Shown here: positions 1 to 10,811 of the stretch, in pieces
Numbering within the stretch: position 1 is the stretch's first letter
Layout of the letters: each line of letters starts with the position of its first letter
Assembly (NCBI RefSeq): GCF_014898055.3
Contig: NW_023600993.1
Coordinates: 14,164,850 to 14,228,849 of the forward strand
Direction: 5' to 3'
DNA: 64,000 bases
From: Talpa occidentalis
Lineage: Eukaryota; Chordata; Mammalia; Eulipotyphla; Talpidae
The notes under the pieces: generated by a model
The model's database searches: none
What the model saw: only the letters and a program-made list of their open reading frames with translations
Told to the model about the DNA's origin: nothing
Made by a program: the position numbers and the translations under genes

Positions 1-2211
1 TCATCAGTTCCCACCAGTCTGGGATATTTTTCTATTCTTACAGCTTTCTCTCTCATTCCTTTAGGCAAATTAGCAGGGCTCCATCAAAAAGCATTCTTAA
101 TTCATAAGCAGATAATACTTTGAGCTGGCAAGTCTTGTCGCTGTGTACAGCGCTGGCATCCATTCCTTATGCAACACCCCAGCAACTGCTCCGGAGCCAA
201 ATCCCCTGTTAAGTTCTGTGCCGCACTGTTTATGTCTCCTGTAGGGCCTCCAGAATGTATTTTGTGTATCTTGTCTTTGTTGGTCCAGAACTAGAAACCC
301 AACAACATTGGTTAGAACAAATGTTAGTTTTTAATGGTTTGTTTCTTTTCATGTTCCATTTATGTGTTTATCCCTTACAACACTTATCCTAGTATTACCA
401 TCTACAGATATCTGGTGACTTAGTCTTCAGTTGTCATTTTTGTACCAATGGGTAAGGAACACAAGCTGAAAATTACACCTTTGTTTTTAAAAAGGAATTT
501 AGAGGCAAGGAGTTGTAATTTCACGAAGAGTTCTTTGTATTTCATCTCTTGGTGGCAAATGACCATGTAGAGTGGAAACCTTGACTTTATTTTAAAATGA
601 TCCACAAGACCCTAAGGACTTGGGAACAGAAACGGTGTTTAACTCAGTAGTATATTCTCTGTACCTCACCCAGAGCTTCCGGATAGATGCTCAGTCCATT
701 TATTTTTAATTCAACTAATAAAAAAATGTGGTTCCTTTGTTTATGCTGCAGATGAAATCTGCTGATAATGTTACCAACATTTAGGGGGAAATTCTTGGAT
801 TTTAAAGAATGTAGGTAGCCAGACAAATAGTATGTGGATTGATTAAAAGAGTTTTGCCTTGCGTTCCCAGATATGTGGGATATATTTTAATTGGACCTAT
901 TCTGCTTTGCATCTCTCCCAGGTGCTATAGAATCTACCCAATACAAACACCTACCAAACTGACACTCTGCTATAAAAAGACAAGCAAAAGTAAGAGTGTG
1001 TGTGTATAGCCATAGCAACCTCTATTACTCTCTTTGTACAGGAACATTTGACCTTTGCAAACACTCCATTCCATAATCATGACTTAAATGCATGCTCTAA
1101 AGTTAACCTTTTTTGTCAAGCATATGATTACCATAGGAAGACATGGCAGTGGTGTAGGGTAGAGGAGGCATGAGGTCCTGCTGTTCCTTTTTGTAGTCAC
1201 TTTATCAGCCAGAGGAGTAAGTTTTCCCCTGTGGCTCCCTTCAGCGTGGGTCGTCATTTTTCAGCAGTGAAAGCTCCATCACCAGATAGCAGCCTCTCCA
1301 ACGGAAGAAAGAGGATCTGCCACTTTAAATTTTCAGCAGGCAACTGGCATTTTATTATTTACGTATTTCATGTCATTATGTTGGATAATATAACAAATGA
1401 TGCAATCAGATCCACGGGAAATTTAAAGTGGTGTACACCTGTTCTCACCTGGGAGAGGAGCAATAGCTCATACACAACTTCCCCAGCTGAAAACCAGCAG
1501 TACACAAAGCTTTCCATAGAACCATGCTCCCAGACTGACAAATAGGCCAAGTTGGAGAACATGAAATAAATTCCTTTAACCTTCTTTAATGAGCTTCAGG
1601 CTTGACTTTTTTTATTTTTATAAAATGGCCTTTCCTCATAGTGAAAAAAAATTTGGTAGCGCAATGGAGTCCCTGAACTGCCATTGAGGCAGAAATGTGA
1701 AAACCAAGTATAAATCACAACTGCTTTTCTGATTCCTGCCTGAATTTGCCTGCTAGTCCTAGAGACGGACCTATTTATCAGTAATGTTGTTACTTTTATT
1801 TGCAAACTGTATGCAGAGGTTTGAAAGGATTGTGTTTTCTATGGTTAGTGAAGGAGGAAAATCGAGTTTTCCCAAAAAATGAGTCATGGGTCATGCAAAA
1901 GGATCAAGCTCCGCCCTCCCCCCCCTGAGCTTTTTAGCATCCTTAAAAGGTCTGGAAGTTCTGGGGGGGCAGGGGCTGGGGGCAATGACTCCCTAGCCAG
2001 CTTGGTGTCTAAGTGTTCTATGTCAGCCTTCCTGAACTGGTGTCAGAATGGGAGGGGTGCAGAGGCACTCAACACCCAAGTTCACAGCCAGTCACCTGCT
2101 TCAAGGCCAGGTTCCAAAAGGAGGATGGACATTCTGTAAAATCTTTCTTTTTCTTGGGAGATATTTGCTCCAAATCCTGATGCAGTCTCCTAGCCAGCTT
2201 AGTTTACCTAG
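1..2211. other. Intergenic sequence, no gene recognised
   Basis: No coding exon, RNA gene or confident repeat was recognised. Open frames (for example 1231-1545 and 1879-2139) are short, lack homology I can recognise and have no supporting splice signals. A C-run and a G-run flank a GC-rich patch at 1910-1985. Confidence 0.6.
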
Positions 2212-2341
2212 TAGGTCTGCCAGTTAAAATACAGGACCCCCGGGGCGCCGCTGACGCTGAGGACAAGCGCAGGGGCAGCCCTAGAGAGGCGGGGAGCCCG
2301 GGCCCTGCGCGCCTGGTGGGAGGAGGAGCCACACACGCAGC

Positions 2342-2413
2342 CTGGAAGGCCTTGCATGAGGACTCCCTGGAAGGCCTTGCATGAAACTGAAAGGCCTTGC
2401 GTGAGGACTCCCT
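2342..2413 (+). repeat. Three-unit tandem repeat of about 25 bp
   Basis: Units share AAGGCCTTGCATGA and GGACTCCCT and begin at about 2344, 2369 and 2391. It lies in the GC-rich 5' part of the retrocopy. Unit 2 has a different second half. Confidence 0.7.
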
Positions 2414-2954
2414 GAAGGGCCCTTCCAGCTGCGTAAGGATGGCATGGACCTGAGTGAATGTCTTTGGAATTCTTGGCCAAGGTGAGACGGACCCGGCGGT
2501 ACCTCAAACTCTAGGAAGAGCCTCCAACTTTCTTTCCACTACTGGACGCCCTCAGGGAGCTCTCTGTGCACCCCACAGGAGCTTCACTGCACAACCTGGG
2601 CATCGTGGCGCTGGAGAAGACTTTCTGCGCGGGCCTCTGCAAGGGTCCACGCGCGTCCCCAGGCCCTGCCGCGGAAGGGAGACTGGACAGCCGGGCCTGG
2701 CTACACGCGCCAGTCGGCGCCCCCCAGACGGGAGCCGCCGTGCATGTCAGCTGACTGTGAACTTGAGGCCCCCTTGAGCACAGGCTCCCCATGAGCGGAT
2801 GCCAGACCGCGTTGTTTACCCCTCACGGCCCTCTCAGGACATGGGCTACACCTGCAGACGCCAAGTTTAGGAGGCGTTTCCATGAGCGCACCAATGCCAG
2901 AGCAGACGCGCTCCCTCCGGAGAGTACGAGGAGCCTTAAAGCCAGGTGGAGAGA

Positions 2955-3195
2955 CGGGCCTCCCCTGTGGCCTAGCGGGTTAAGGCTCTAGTGCTACGGT
3001 GCTGCTGCTGCTACGGCCTGAGTTCGATACCCGGCCCAGGGAGCCTAAGCCACATAAGGTGCAGGGGGCCTCTCCTCTTGCCCGCTGCTCCCCTGAGTGG
3101 TGTCATTCAGTCATGTTCGCTCTTCCTTCCTGTGTCTCTCCCCCCCCGTCTGTCTCCGTCCCCCCTTCTGTCTCCGTCTCCCCCCACCACCCCCT
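2955..3195 (+). mobile_element. tRNA-derived SINE with C/T-rich tail
   Basis: The RNA polymerase III A box is visible as TGGCCTAGCGG (about 2969) and the B box as AGTTCGATACC (about 3021), spaced as in a tRNA gene. A tRNA-unrelated body follows, then a C/T tail with repeated CTGTCTCCGTC. It is the only SINE of this type I found in 64 kb. I do not recognise the family with enough certainty to name it or the host lineage. Confidence 0.7.
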
Positions 3196-3197
3196 AT

Positions 3198-3660
3198 ACA
3201 AGGACACAGAAACATCAATTCCAAAGAGCACCTGCACCCTCTATGTTTATAGCAGCACTGTTTACAATAGCTAAGCTTTGGAAACAGCCCAAATGCCCCA
3301 AAATAGATGACTGGATCAAGAAGATGTGGTACATATACACCATGGAATATTACTCAGCATTCAAAAAAGATAAACACATGCAATTTGCAGCAACATGGAT
3401 GGCGCTGGAAGGGATCATGCTCAGCGAAATAAGCCAGAAAGAAAAAGAAAAATACCGGATGGTCTCACTCATAGCAGGAATCTAGAAAACTTAAATAAGG
3501 GACCAGGAAAATGAATATAAGAAAGTGAAAATCAAAATCAACAAACAACTATGAACCAGAGGCACTTTATGGGGGGAAGTAGGGGGCGAGGAGGGGAGGA
3601 ATTGGGGTCAAAATAAGGGGGTTGCAATTGTATGGGGAATATAAAAGTAAAAAAAAAAGC
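3198..3660 (+). mobile_element. L1 3' end (ORF2 C-terminus and 3' UTR), sense
   Basis: It encodes the last part of ORF2, from [10 protein letters not shown] to MVSLIAGI with stop at 3483-3485, without frameshift, then the L1 3' UTR with a G-rich tract (3570-3620). It is nearly identical in protein to the copy at 12976-14800, so it belongs to the same young subfamily. Confidence 0.9.
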
Positions 3661-3785
3661 AACTATAAACCAGAAGAAAAAAAAAAAAAACCAGGTCTGA
3701 GAAACTTGCTGGAAACATCAGTTGAAAGAACTGAAAACAAGGGGAGCCCATCAATGTGGAAGCAAGAACTCACAGCTAAGGAGGT

Positions 3786-4163
3786 TTTAAGCCAATGTGT
3801 ACATGACCTCCTCTTCTCTATCCAGTCCTCTTTTGGGGCATTTGGGTGTTTCCATAGCTTACTATTGTAAATAGTGCTGAAGTAAACATAGGGGTGCAGG
3901 TGTCCTTTGGGTAGATCCCTAGGAGTGGAGTTGCTGGATCCTAGGGAAGCTACAATTATTAGTAGTCGAGAAACCCCCACATGCTTTCCGTCGTGGCTGG
4001 GCCCGTGTGCACTCCCACCAGCAGTGCAGGAGAGTTGCTCTTTCTCCACGTCCTCGCCAGCATTTGTTGTTGCTAGTGTTTGCCATTCTCACTGGTGTCA
4101 GATGGAATCTCATAGTGGTTTGGATTTGCATTTCCCTGATTACGAGTGATGTTGAACCTTTTA
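3786..4163 (-). mobile_element. Antisense L1 ORF2 fragment inside the retrocopy
   Basis: The minus strand reads the ORF2 end region ([20 protein letters not shown] through KLWKHPNAPKEDW) with frameshifts and more substitutions than the other copies. It has neither its own poly(T) nor the L1 3' UTR, so it is an internal L1 piece, probably carried by the retrocopied RNA rather than inserted independently. Confidence 0.75.
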
Positions 4164-4515
4164 ACAAAAAAAAAAACAGGACCCCCCAGTTAAATTTGAA
4201 TTTCAGATTAACAGGTAATCTTTTAGTATGTCCCAGATAGTACATGCTGGAGTTCTAAAATATAATCCATACCCCGCAACACCAAGTCTCACAAGACAGG
4301 TAGACATATAATGAATTACTAATTATTCTTAAATTAATCTAGTATTAATTATAACTAAAATGACATACAAAACATTATGCATGTAAAATATTTTGTACTG
4401 AAATAACATCAGGATATTTATACTAAAAAAATTTGTTTATCTGAAATTCAGATTTAACTAGGTATGAGGGTTTTTTTGTTTGGTCTGGTTTAGGGGGTGC
4501 CTGGTAACCCTATTA

Positions 4516-5041
4516 AGAAGAAAAGGATCCCCAGTACCTGGGTTACCTCTAAACAAGTGTCCTACTTGACTCCTTTCACCTGGATCCACACCCACAGCCC
4601 AGTCACATACATCATGACTAGCCCATTTGGTCACAAAGGATGCCGTAAGAAAGGAAGTCAAGGAAGAAGACTTCCTCCTTCATGTTTATGGCAGATGTAT
4701 CAAATGCTGTCAACCCAAACTTCCCCCAGAAAGTGCCTCTTCCAAGTGGGCGGTGGCTCTGTCCCCTCTACCGCAGCAACCATGTAGAAGAAGGAGATTC
4801 TGGAAGGACAGCCAGCTTCAGGGTCTCTGAGCTCTAGGACCTTCTATCTTTACCCCAAGTACTGTGGACAAATGTCCTTAGAGATGGCTCATCCACATCC
4901 ATAACCTTCCTCCATGGGGTGGAATGACAGGAAAACATTTCCACCTAAGCACAGGGTAACGTATTTCTGGGGTTCTGCTAATTCTTACATCAGAATGGCG
5001 TACAAGTCAACTAATGGACTCACATGACGCTTATACCACAC
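4516..5041. other. Unique intergenic sequence
   Basis: No gene or repeat recognised. Open frames at 4497-4830 lack recognisable homology. Confidence 0.5.
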
Positions 5042-5470
5042 ATTCTATTTTTTTTTTTTTTTTGAGATTTTCAGTTTTTTAAACAAGCAAATGATTGACT
5101 GATTATTGAGGTAATACTGGCTTACAAGCCTATATATGATTTAAGGGAATAGGGTCACACCTCCTAGGATGTATGTCACCACACCACTCCCACCGTCAAA
5201 GCCTTTTTACCATAGATCATCTGGCCCCTTCCCCTTCCTTCCCACCCCTGCCTGCCCCTCTAGAAGCCTCAATTCTGCAGTCATTTTTAGGGCTTGTTCT
5301 GGTTAGTTTTTATTCTAACCAGTTTTTATACATACCAGAGCCACACAGGAAATAAGATCAAGTTCTCACTTTCCTGTCATCTGTCTGACACTCGGGATAG
5401 GATCACATCTTCTGAACAATTATCTACCTGAGCATCAGAGATAGTTCTCCCTCTCAGAGTATTTTTGTTT
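5042..5470 (-). mobile_element. Older L1 3' UTR fragment
   Basis: A T-run at 5048-5063 is followed by CCTCAATTCTGCAGTCATTTTT and neighbouring sequence that matches the fragment at 12302-12570. Both are the 3' end of an older L1 subfamily in antisense. Confidence 0.65.
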
Positions 5471-5559
5471 CTTTTTCATGGCCAGCCCTATAAAAGGTTT
5501 CCATCCTTTTGGTAATGCATGCTTTAGCGGACATTAATGAATGTCCATAGCTGTGACTG

Positions 5560-5715
5560 TCAAATTTGTGTATATCAGAAGCATCTGAAGGGCTTGTTAA
5601 AAAACAGGTTGAGTTTCTGATTTAGTAGGTCTTAAGTGAGTCTTCAGGATTTGCATTGGTAATATGAGCCCCAGTGATGCTGACATTGCTGGTACAGCTC
5701 TGGGCTATAGATCAA
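5560..5715 (-). mobile_element. MER5A-like hAT DNA transposon remnant
   Basis: AGGGCTTGTTAAAAAACAG, GAGTTTCTGATTTAGTAGGT and TGATGCTGACATTGCTGGT, in that order, match the MER5A consensus in reverse orientation as I recall it. Confidence 0.7.
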
Positions 5716-7819
5716 TCTTCCTTACTGTGGCCAAATATTGTCCTCTCGTGGATGTAAGACACCAGTCTCCTATTTAAGTGGCCATCGGAAACCTCCAAAT
5801 CAATTACAGAAAACACACGGGTATGTGTGTGAACGTGCACACGTTATAATATTTATGTATCAATTACATTGAACGATAATAAATCCATACCTAGCTAGTG
5901 TTATGCTGAATAAAAAGCACTGTGGTTTTCACATACCTTTGCTCTTAGTGAAACAGAGATTTTCCTCTATACTTAGGATTCATTTCTCTTCCCACCCCAA
6001 ACACTATGTATATAATATTAATACTAGGAGAAAATAGAAAATTTGCAAGTGAATTAACTTGTAGTTACAAATAACTAATTAGAAATTGTTTTCCTTATTT
6101 AGTAAATAATACATATTTTATTACAAAATTAAAAAGTTAAGAAACACGAGCAAACTAAAATCAAAGTTATCCCAAATTCCATGGCCCAGGAGTGTTATAG
6201 ATCTTTCCTATCTTTTTTGCTTTCCCCTTTTTACTGTTTTATGAAATTAGAATCACATTGTACACACTGTTTCATAATATTTTACCAAATGATAAATTAT
6301 GGACATTTTCCTATGCCATTAAATATGCTTCAACAGTGTGATTTCTAGTGACTACAGAGTGTTCTTTCACAAAGATATGCCATAATTTATTTTGTTTATC
6401 CTCTCCTGTTGAGTACTGAAACTATTTCCTTTTTTGCTAGCATAAATAATACCAAGAGAAATTTCCAGGTTGAAATGCCATCCTGGCTGGTTGCCACAAG
6501 ATAACTTCATCCAATTTTAAACTAAAATAACTATAAAGACCAGAAAATATAAAAACTCACAATGATTCTAAAAATTTTGATGTATGGACAATTCAGTGCC
6601 AGAATCTGATTCTGGGGGGACTAACTACTAGCCATAAGACAGAAAGAACTGAGCAAAAGGAAACTCTTCAAATTTTAGCTAATGAAATGCCAATCTTCCA
6701 CTCATGTGTAACAGAAATAATCTGGGGGAAAAAAAGATATGAATGTTCTCCTATTGTCTGTCCTTACTCAGAATCCAAGACCTCACCAAGTAGAAAACTA
6801 GCAGCTTTTCTTTATGCCATAACTGTTGCTACCTAAGGCTGCCACTCTTTTCTTTCAATGCCCCACATATACCCAGAATGCATCTGTTAAGATAAATTGG
6901 ATGGCAGCAGTAGTGTCTCCTATCCTAAGAGATATAGTCCCATAAACAACATCTGTATTTAAGTGACACAGAGGTAAGCAGCCTGCTGGGAAATGCATAC
7001 CAGAAAGTACTGTGTTCCAGGTGTTGTGCCCATTCACAATATCATCAAGCCAGATAGTAGCAATAGAAGATGCCATCTCAGTAAAGCAGAGATGCAATCG
7101 ATGAATGTCCTCTAGAAGGTGACATTAAACTTGCCCTCTAGTTGTCATAATAAGCAAAGAATTTTACCATTGACCCAAATGGACAGATCCAAGGGAAATC
7201 ACACATCTTATTAGTTGACATATGGCAAGATTATAACAAAAGTTAAAAGAAAGCACCAGTGAGTCTATGAGAAAATAATGTCAATGTGGGAAGGTTCAGG
7301 GGAGGAGTGTAACTATGAAAATTATCAATTTCTAGTTCAGAAACAGAATTTCATGAAATTCTTTGGCATCTCCAATTGATACAAGGAAAAATTACTTCGA
7401 TGAAGAGGAGCTGGAGTGTGTATGGTGAGAATAACCCAGGAAGAAAGCCAACAAGTTGTCATGAAAAGGCAACAGAAGACAAAAATAAATGTGAAAGAGA
7501 TGTAGGATAGCAGATAAATTAAAAATAGTAGAATTTAGAATGCTATTGAAGGTCAAAAGGAGCTCAAATGATGTGAGCACAAACTTGTAATTCTCTACCA
7601 GATTGCAGAGAAAAACATAAATAAGAAAGTTACAAAAGAGCACAGGAAGCTAGAATACATACTGTAGAATAATTGAAATTTTTGAAGAAAAGCTAAAGCA
7701 AATACAATGGAAGAAAATACCAGAGATATTATTGAAAAAATTTCAACTGAATAAAGATTAGATATCACAGGCTAACAATTTGGAGGAGGGAAAACCATGG
7801 AATTAAATCCACAACTGAG
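5716..7819. other. Intergenic AT-rich sequence, possible L1-like scrap
   Basis: Around 6230-6470 phrases such as TATGCCATAATTTATTTTGTTTA and the nearby block recall an old antisense LINE 3' region, but the match is weak. The rest holds nothing I recognise. Confidence 0.4.
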
Positions 7820-8335
7820 TTATTCTATGTGGTGCTATTTTTTAAATAACCCTCAAATTCTCCTGTATGTCTCCCTTCAAGACGTGGATCTGAATTCCCC
7901 TTCCCTTCAGTATGAACCAGATTTAGTGACTTGATTATAACAAATAAAATTAGGTAGAAAAGACTGCGATTTAGAGACTAGGACATAAAAGTCTCACAGC
8001 TTCCTACGCTCTCCCACCCACCCTCACACACACACTTTCTCTGCCCTCACTTTGGATGTAGTCAGCTGCCATGCCAAGCAGCCCTATGAAGAAATTCGTG
8101 TTCACGTAGTAAGAAACTGAGACTTCCATTCACAGCCAATGGCCACATGAGTGAGCCCTCTTAGGGGAAAATCTTTCAGCCCAGACAAGTCTTGGGATAT
8201 CCAAACCTTAGCCAATTATTCAGCTAGGCCTCTACGGAATTCTGACCCTCCGAAACAAGAGGGTAATGCATGTTTGTTGTTTGAAACCATGAAAGTTGGG
8301 ACAATTATTTATACAACAAGAGATAACCAACACAC
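7820..8335 (+). mobile_element. MLT1-type MaLR LTR remnant
   Basis: The 3' end reads AATGCATGTTTGTTGTTTGAA and AGAGATAACCAACACACC, the hallmark end of MLT1 LTRs. The interior carries degraded MLT1 phrases (GAACCAGATTTAGTGACTTG and a CTGACCCTCCGAAACAAG block). It is heavily diverged. Confidence 0.65.
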
Positions 8336-9084
8336 CCTGGCACCATTTTTGATTTGCACATGTATTATATGTTGACGCACTTATTATCATATATTGAATG
8401 TATGAAAAATAGTTGTATGCTGATAAAAACTCTCCTTTAAAAGTACTAAGAGAAAATAGTCTTCGAATTCTGTAACACTAAAGGCAGATATCGTTCAATG
8501 AATGTCTAGTGTCTTTATGTTCATTGAAGACGCTATTCTGACTCCAGGATACAACAGGAAGACCTTCTCAGATATCCAAGAGTTCTTAAAATACACTATC
8601 CATATGTCCTCAAGAAAATGGATGCAAAAGGCAGAACACACTGACAATTAACTGCATCAATAACTATCTAGCATTCTAATATTATTTCAAGCTCATATTA
8701 AATTATTATAATTATCAAGAGTTGTTTCCAAAACTGAAAATATATCACTAAAAAACATAACTGTAGTAAGGGTATCTAAAGCCCAGAATATATTAAAGAT
8801 TGAAAAGTAAGCTACAGGGGAGTAAGTTTACTGTACTTAAAGGACATATAGGAAGTGGGAGAAAACTGAAACATTGTTACTAAGGTTGTTGTAAATTAGA
8901 AAAATATAGATTAAAGGTTTATTTGGAAATTATGACATATAACCAATGATAGAATCAAGACCTATCTTTACATACATGGGCGATGATGAAATAGGAAAAC
9001 AATGTTTACATCACAAAAGTAAGAGTGAAAAATTAGAAACTACAAAATAGGTAGCATTATAATAAAATTATGGTGTAGAATAGT
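8336..9084. other. Intergenic AT-rich sequence
   Basis: Nothing recognised on either strand. Confidence 0.5.
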
Positions 9085-9290
9085 GATGATAATAATAACA
9101 ATAAACAATAGCCATTTACATAATTTACTGAGCATTTGTTACATAATTCTGTTTTCTCACAATTATATCAGCCCTCATATGCAAATATGGTGATCTCCAG
9201 TTTCAGATGAGGAAACTAAGGCCCAGAAAAGTTAGGTTTCTAATCATAGGATTTATACCCAAGTCTGTCTCACTATTTGAGAAATAATTT
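9085..9290 (+). mobile_element. MIR SINE remnant
   Basis: CATTTACATAATTTACTGAGCATTTG and CAGATGAGGAAACTAAGGCCCAGA are in MIR order, about 100 bases apart. Confidence 0.75.
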
Positions 9291-10811
9291 CAAGACACCG
9301 AGCATCTACATTGAATCCACTGTGTGACTTCACTAAGAAAAAAATTAAGTAGCTTTGCTGTTATTATTTGAAGTAGCACATGATTGATTTATCTATCCAT
9401 GAAGCCTCTCAAAGAAAGTGTACAGAATTATAATTCATCTTTAAGTAAAGTATTTCATGAGAATTATAGACTTTTGTGAATTAGAATGAATAGCGTTCAT
9501 AGTTCTCTCCATCATTTGCTAAATACAAAACCTAAACATTCTTCTCTGAATTCTTTACCCAGCGTTTTACCACCTGGTGGAACCACCAGATTCTGACTGA
9601 ATATTCCTCGTTCTCACACGTGTAAGAATACGTTAGAATGTTTGCGCCGTATCCTTGTTGCTCATCCCCCGCCCCACCTGCACACACTTATCTTCCAGAA
9701 ATAAATCTGAATTAAAAAGATGGTTATTTTTTTCCTTTTATTTATTTGGTAAGCTGTTTTAGTACAAAGGTCTCACTTCAAACACATTGCTCAAAATAGA
9801 TTTCCACCCAGCTACCCCATCCACAAAACTTGTGTGTCTCTTCCCACTTGACCTTGCTATCAGGATAAACGAAACAGCGTTATTCTTGGATGTGGGGGTC
9901 CAAGAATATTAAATACGAGTCTCTGCTCATCCAACATTTCAAAAGGGAAGAAACCCTACATCTCTGGCATTTTTCCTGTGATACTTGAGAAGGAGGAAGT
10001 AAGGTCTGGTGTGGCTGTATCAAGTATCTTGGGTTCAGCTCTGCAAACAGAAAAACCCCAGTGTGAGGGCTATTTATTTTTTTGTTTTGCTTTTTTTCGT
10101 TGTTGTTTTTATTTTTATGATGTATAGCAGTGCAAACTATCATTAGCAGTTCTGCATCAGGAAGATGTCAGGGAAATTCTTCCAGTTTGTTCTGCCTTCA
10201 TCCCTAGGCATCGTTTTCACCAGCAGAGCCCATGGCCCACGGCCCACATTTATTTCAGTGGGAAAGAAAAAAGAAGGATATGTTGGTTCCTTTCAGTGCT
10301 GCAGACTGGACGCTGTGCACATCACACCTGCTCACATGTCTTTGGCTGGACCTAGCTGCACGGAAGGCTGGGAAAAGAGATTTATTTGGGGTGACCATGT
10401 GCCCAGCAAAAAATTGCAGGGGTTGGGGGAGTTCTTTTACTATAAAAGTAAAGGAGAAAGTGAATACTGGGGAGATGCACAGAAGCGTGGACCACAGTGG
10501 CAGAGCGAAAATCACCTTTGCCTAAAATGTGGATTTCTGGAGATTGTTAGCACAATGAGAATTTCCTTAACACTGTGGAACTGCTTCCTTAAAAATGGTT
10601 AAGATGGCCATTTTATGTTGTGTGTATTTTACAGTCAAAATAATGGTGTCCTGGGAATGGTTAAGAGACATGATTTCTAATCCTATCACTGTTGTAATTA
10701 ACTTAGTGACCTTGAGTGGTTTTAAATTTTCTGAATCTGAGTTGACTCATCAAGCTGTATACTATCAGTGACCTTTTTAGGTGTAGTTCATCTAACTCTA
10801 GGTTATCTACT
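9291..10811. other. Intergenic sequence
   Basis: No gene supported. Overlapping open frames at 10165-10602 (145 codons) and 10255-10515 are not recognisable. One CT/T-rich patch lies at 10078-10115. Confidence 0.5.

Larger units (their letters stand above)
2948..3690 (+). mobile_element. SINE/L1 chimeric insertion
   Basis: A tRNA-derived SINE (2948-about 3197) is joined directly to a 5'-truncated sense L1 3' end (about 3198-3660). The unit is flanked as one by CCAGGT (2942-2947 and 3691-3696, preceded by AAAG on the left and poly(A) on the right). The left site reads CTTAAAG, compatible with L1 endonuclease. The tail is unusual: A10, then an 18-base partial copy of the L1 3' UTR motif (AACTATAAACCAGAAG), then A14. 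A single pair of duplications around both parts indicates one insertion event, most simply template switching of reverse transcriptase from L1 RNA to SINE RNA. Confidence 0.6.
2242..4176 (+). mobile_element. Polyadenylated retrocopy with target-site duplication, itself interrupted
   Basis: This block ends in A11 (4166-4176) and is flanked by the direct repeat ACAGGACCCCC (2231-2241 and 4176-4186). The left copy is preceded by TTAAAA (2224-2229), a typical L1 endonuclease site, so the duplication may be 16 bp with one mismatch. Removing the later insertion 2948-3696 leaves about 1.2 kb: a GC- and CpG-rich 5' part (2242-2947), a unique stretch (3697-3785) and an antisense L1 segment (about 3786-4163). 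This looks like a reverse-transcribed cellular RNA from a CpG-island promoter with an antisense L1 in its last exon. The source gene is not recognised, there is no AATAAA before the tail, and no frame resembles a known protein. Confidence 0.6.
2212..4515. mobile_element. Old palindromic DNA transposon, split by nested insertion
   Basis: The two ends are inverted repeats. The left arm (2212-2241 plus 4177-4230) contains CAGTTAAATTTGAATTTCAG followed by TTTTAGTATG. The right arm (about 4415-4515) is its complement (ATACTAAAAA, then CTGAAATTCAGATTTAACTA, then GGTAACCCTA). This resembles a widespread mammalian palindromic MER-type element whose ends read GGGTTGCCAGATTT and similar; I cannot name the family with certainty. 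Positions 2242-4176 are a later insertion. Confidence 0.7.

Noticed and set aside
1231..1545. 104-codon open frame in the left intergenic region
   Set aside because: No homology recognised, starts without supporting context, and length is compatible with chance.
2454..2792. Overlapping open frames in the GC-rich retrocopy
   Set aside because: Frames open on both strands reflect high GC; none resembles a known protein.
3198..4163. Twin-priming inversion of a single L1
   Set aside because: In twin priming the inverted part lies at the 5' end of the insert. Here the inverted part lies beyond the A-tail and the CCAGGT duplication, so the two segments belong to different events.
3786..4163. Shared truncation point (GATGTTGAA) with the L1 at 10812-11546 as a sign of common origin
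   Set aside because: The next bases (CCTTTTAAC) can be read as diverged L1 continuation, so the shared end is probably coincidence.
10165..10602. 145-codon open frame as a gene
   Set aside because: No recognisable domain, overlapping frames on both strands, no splice or poly(A) context.
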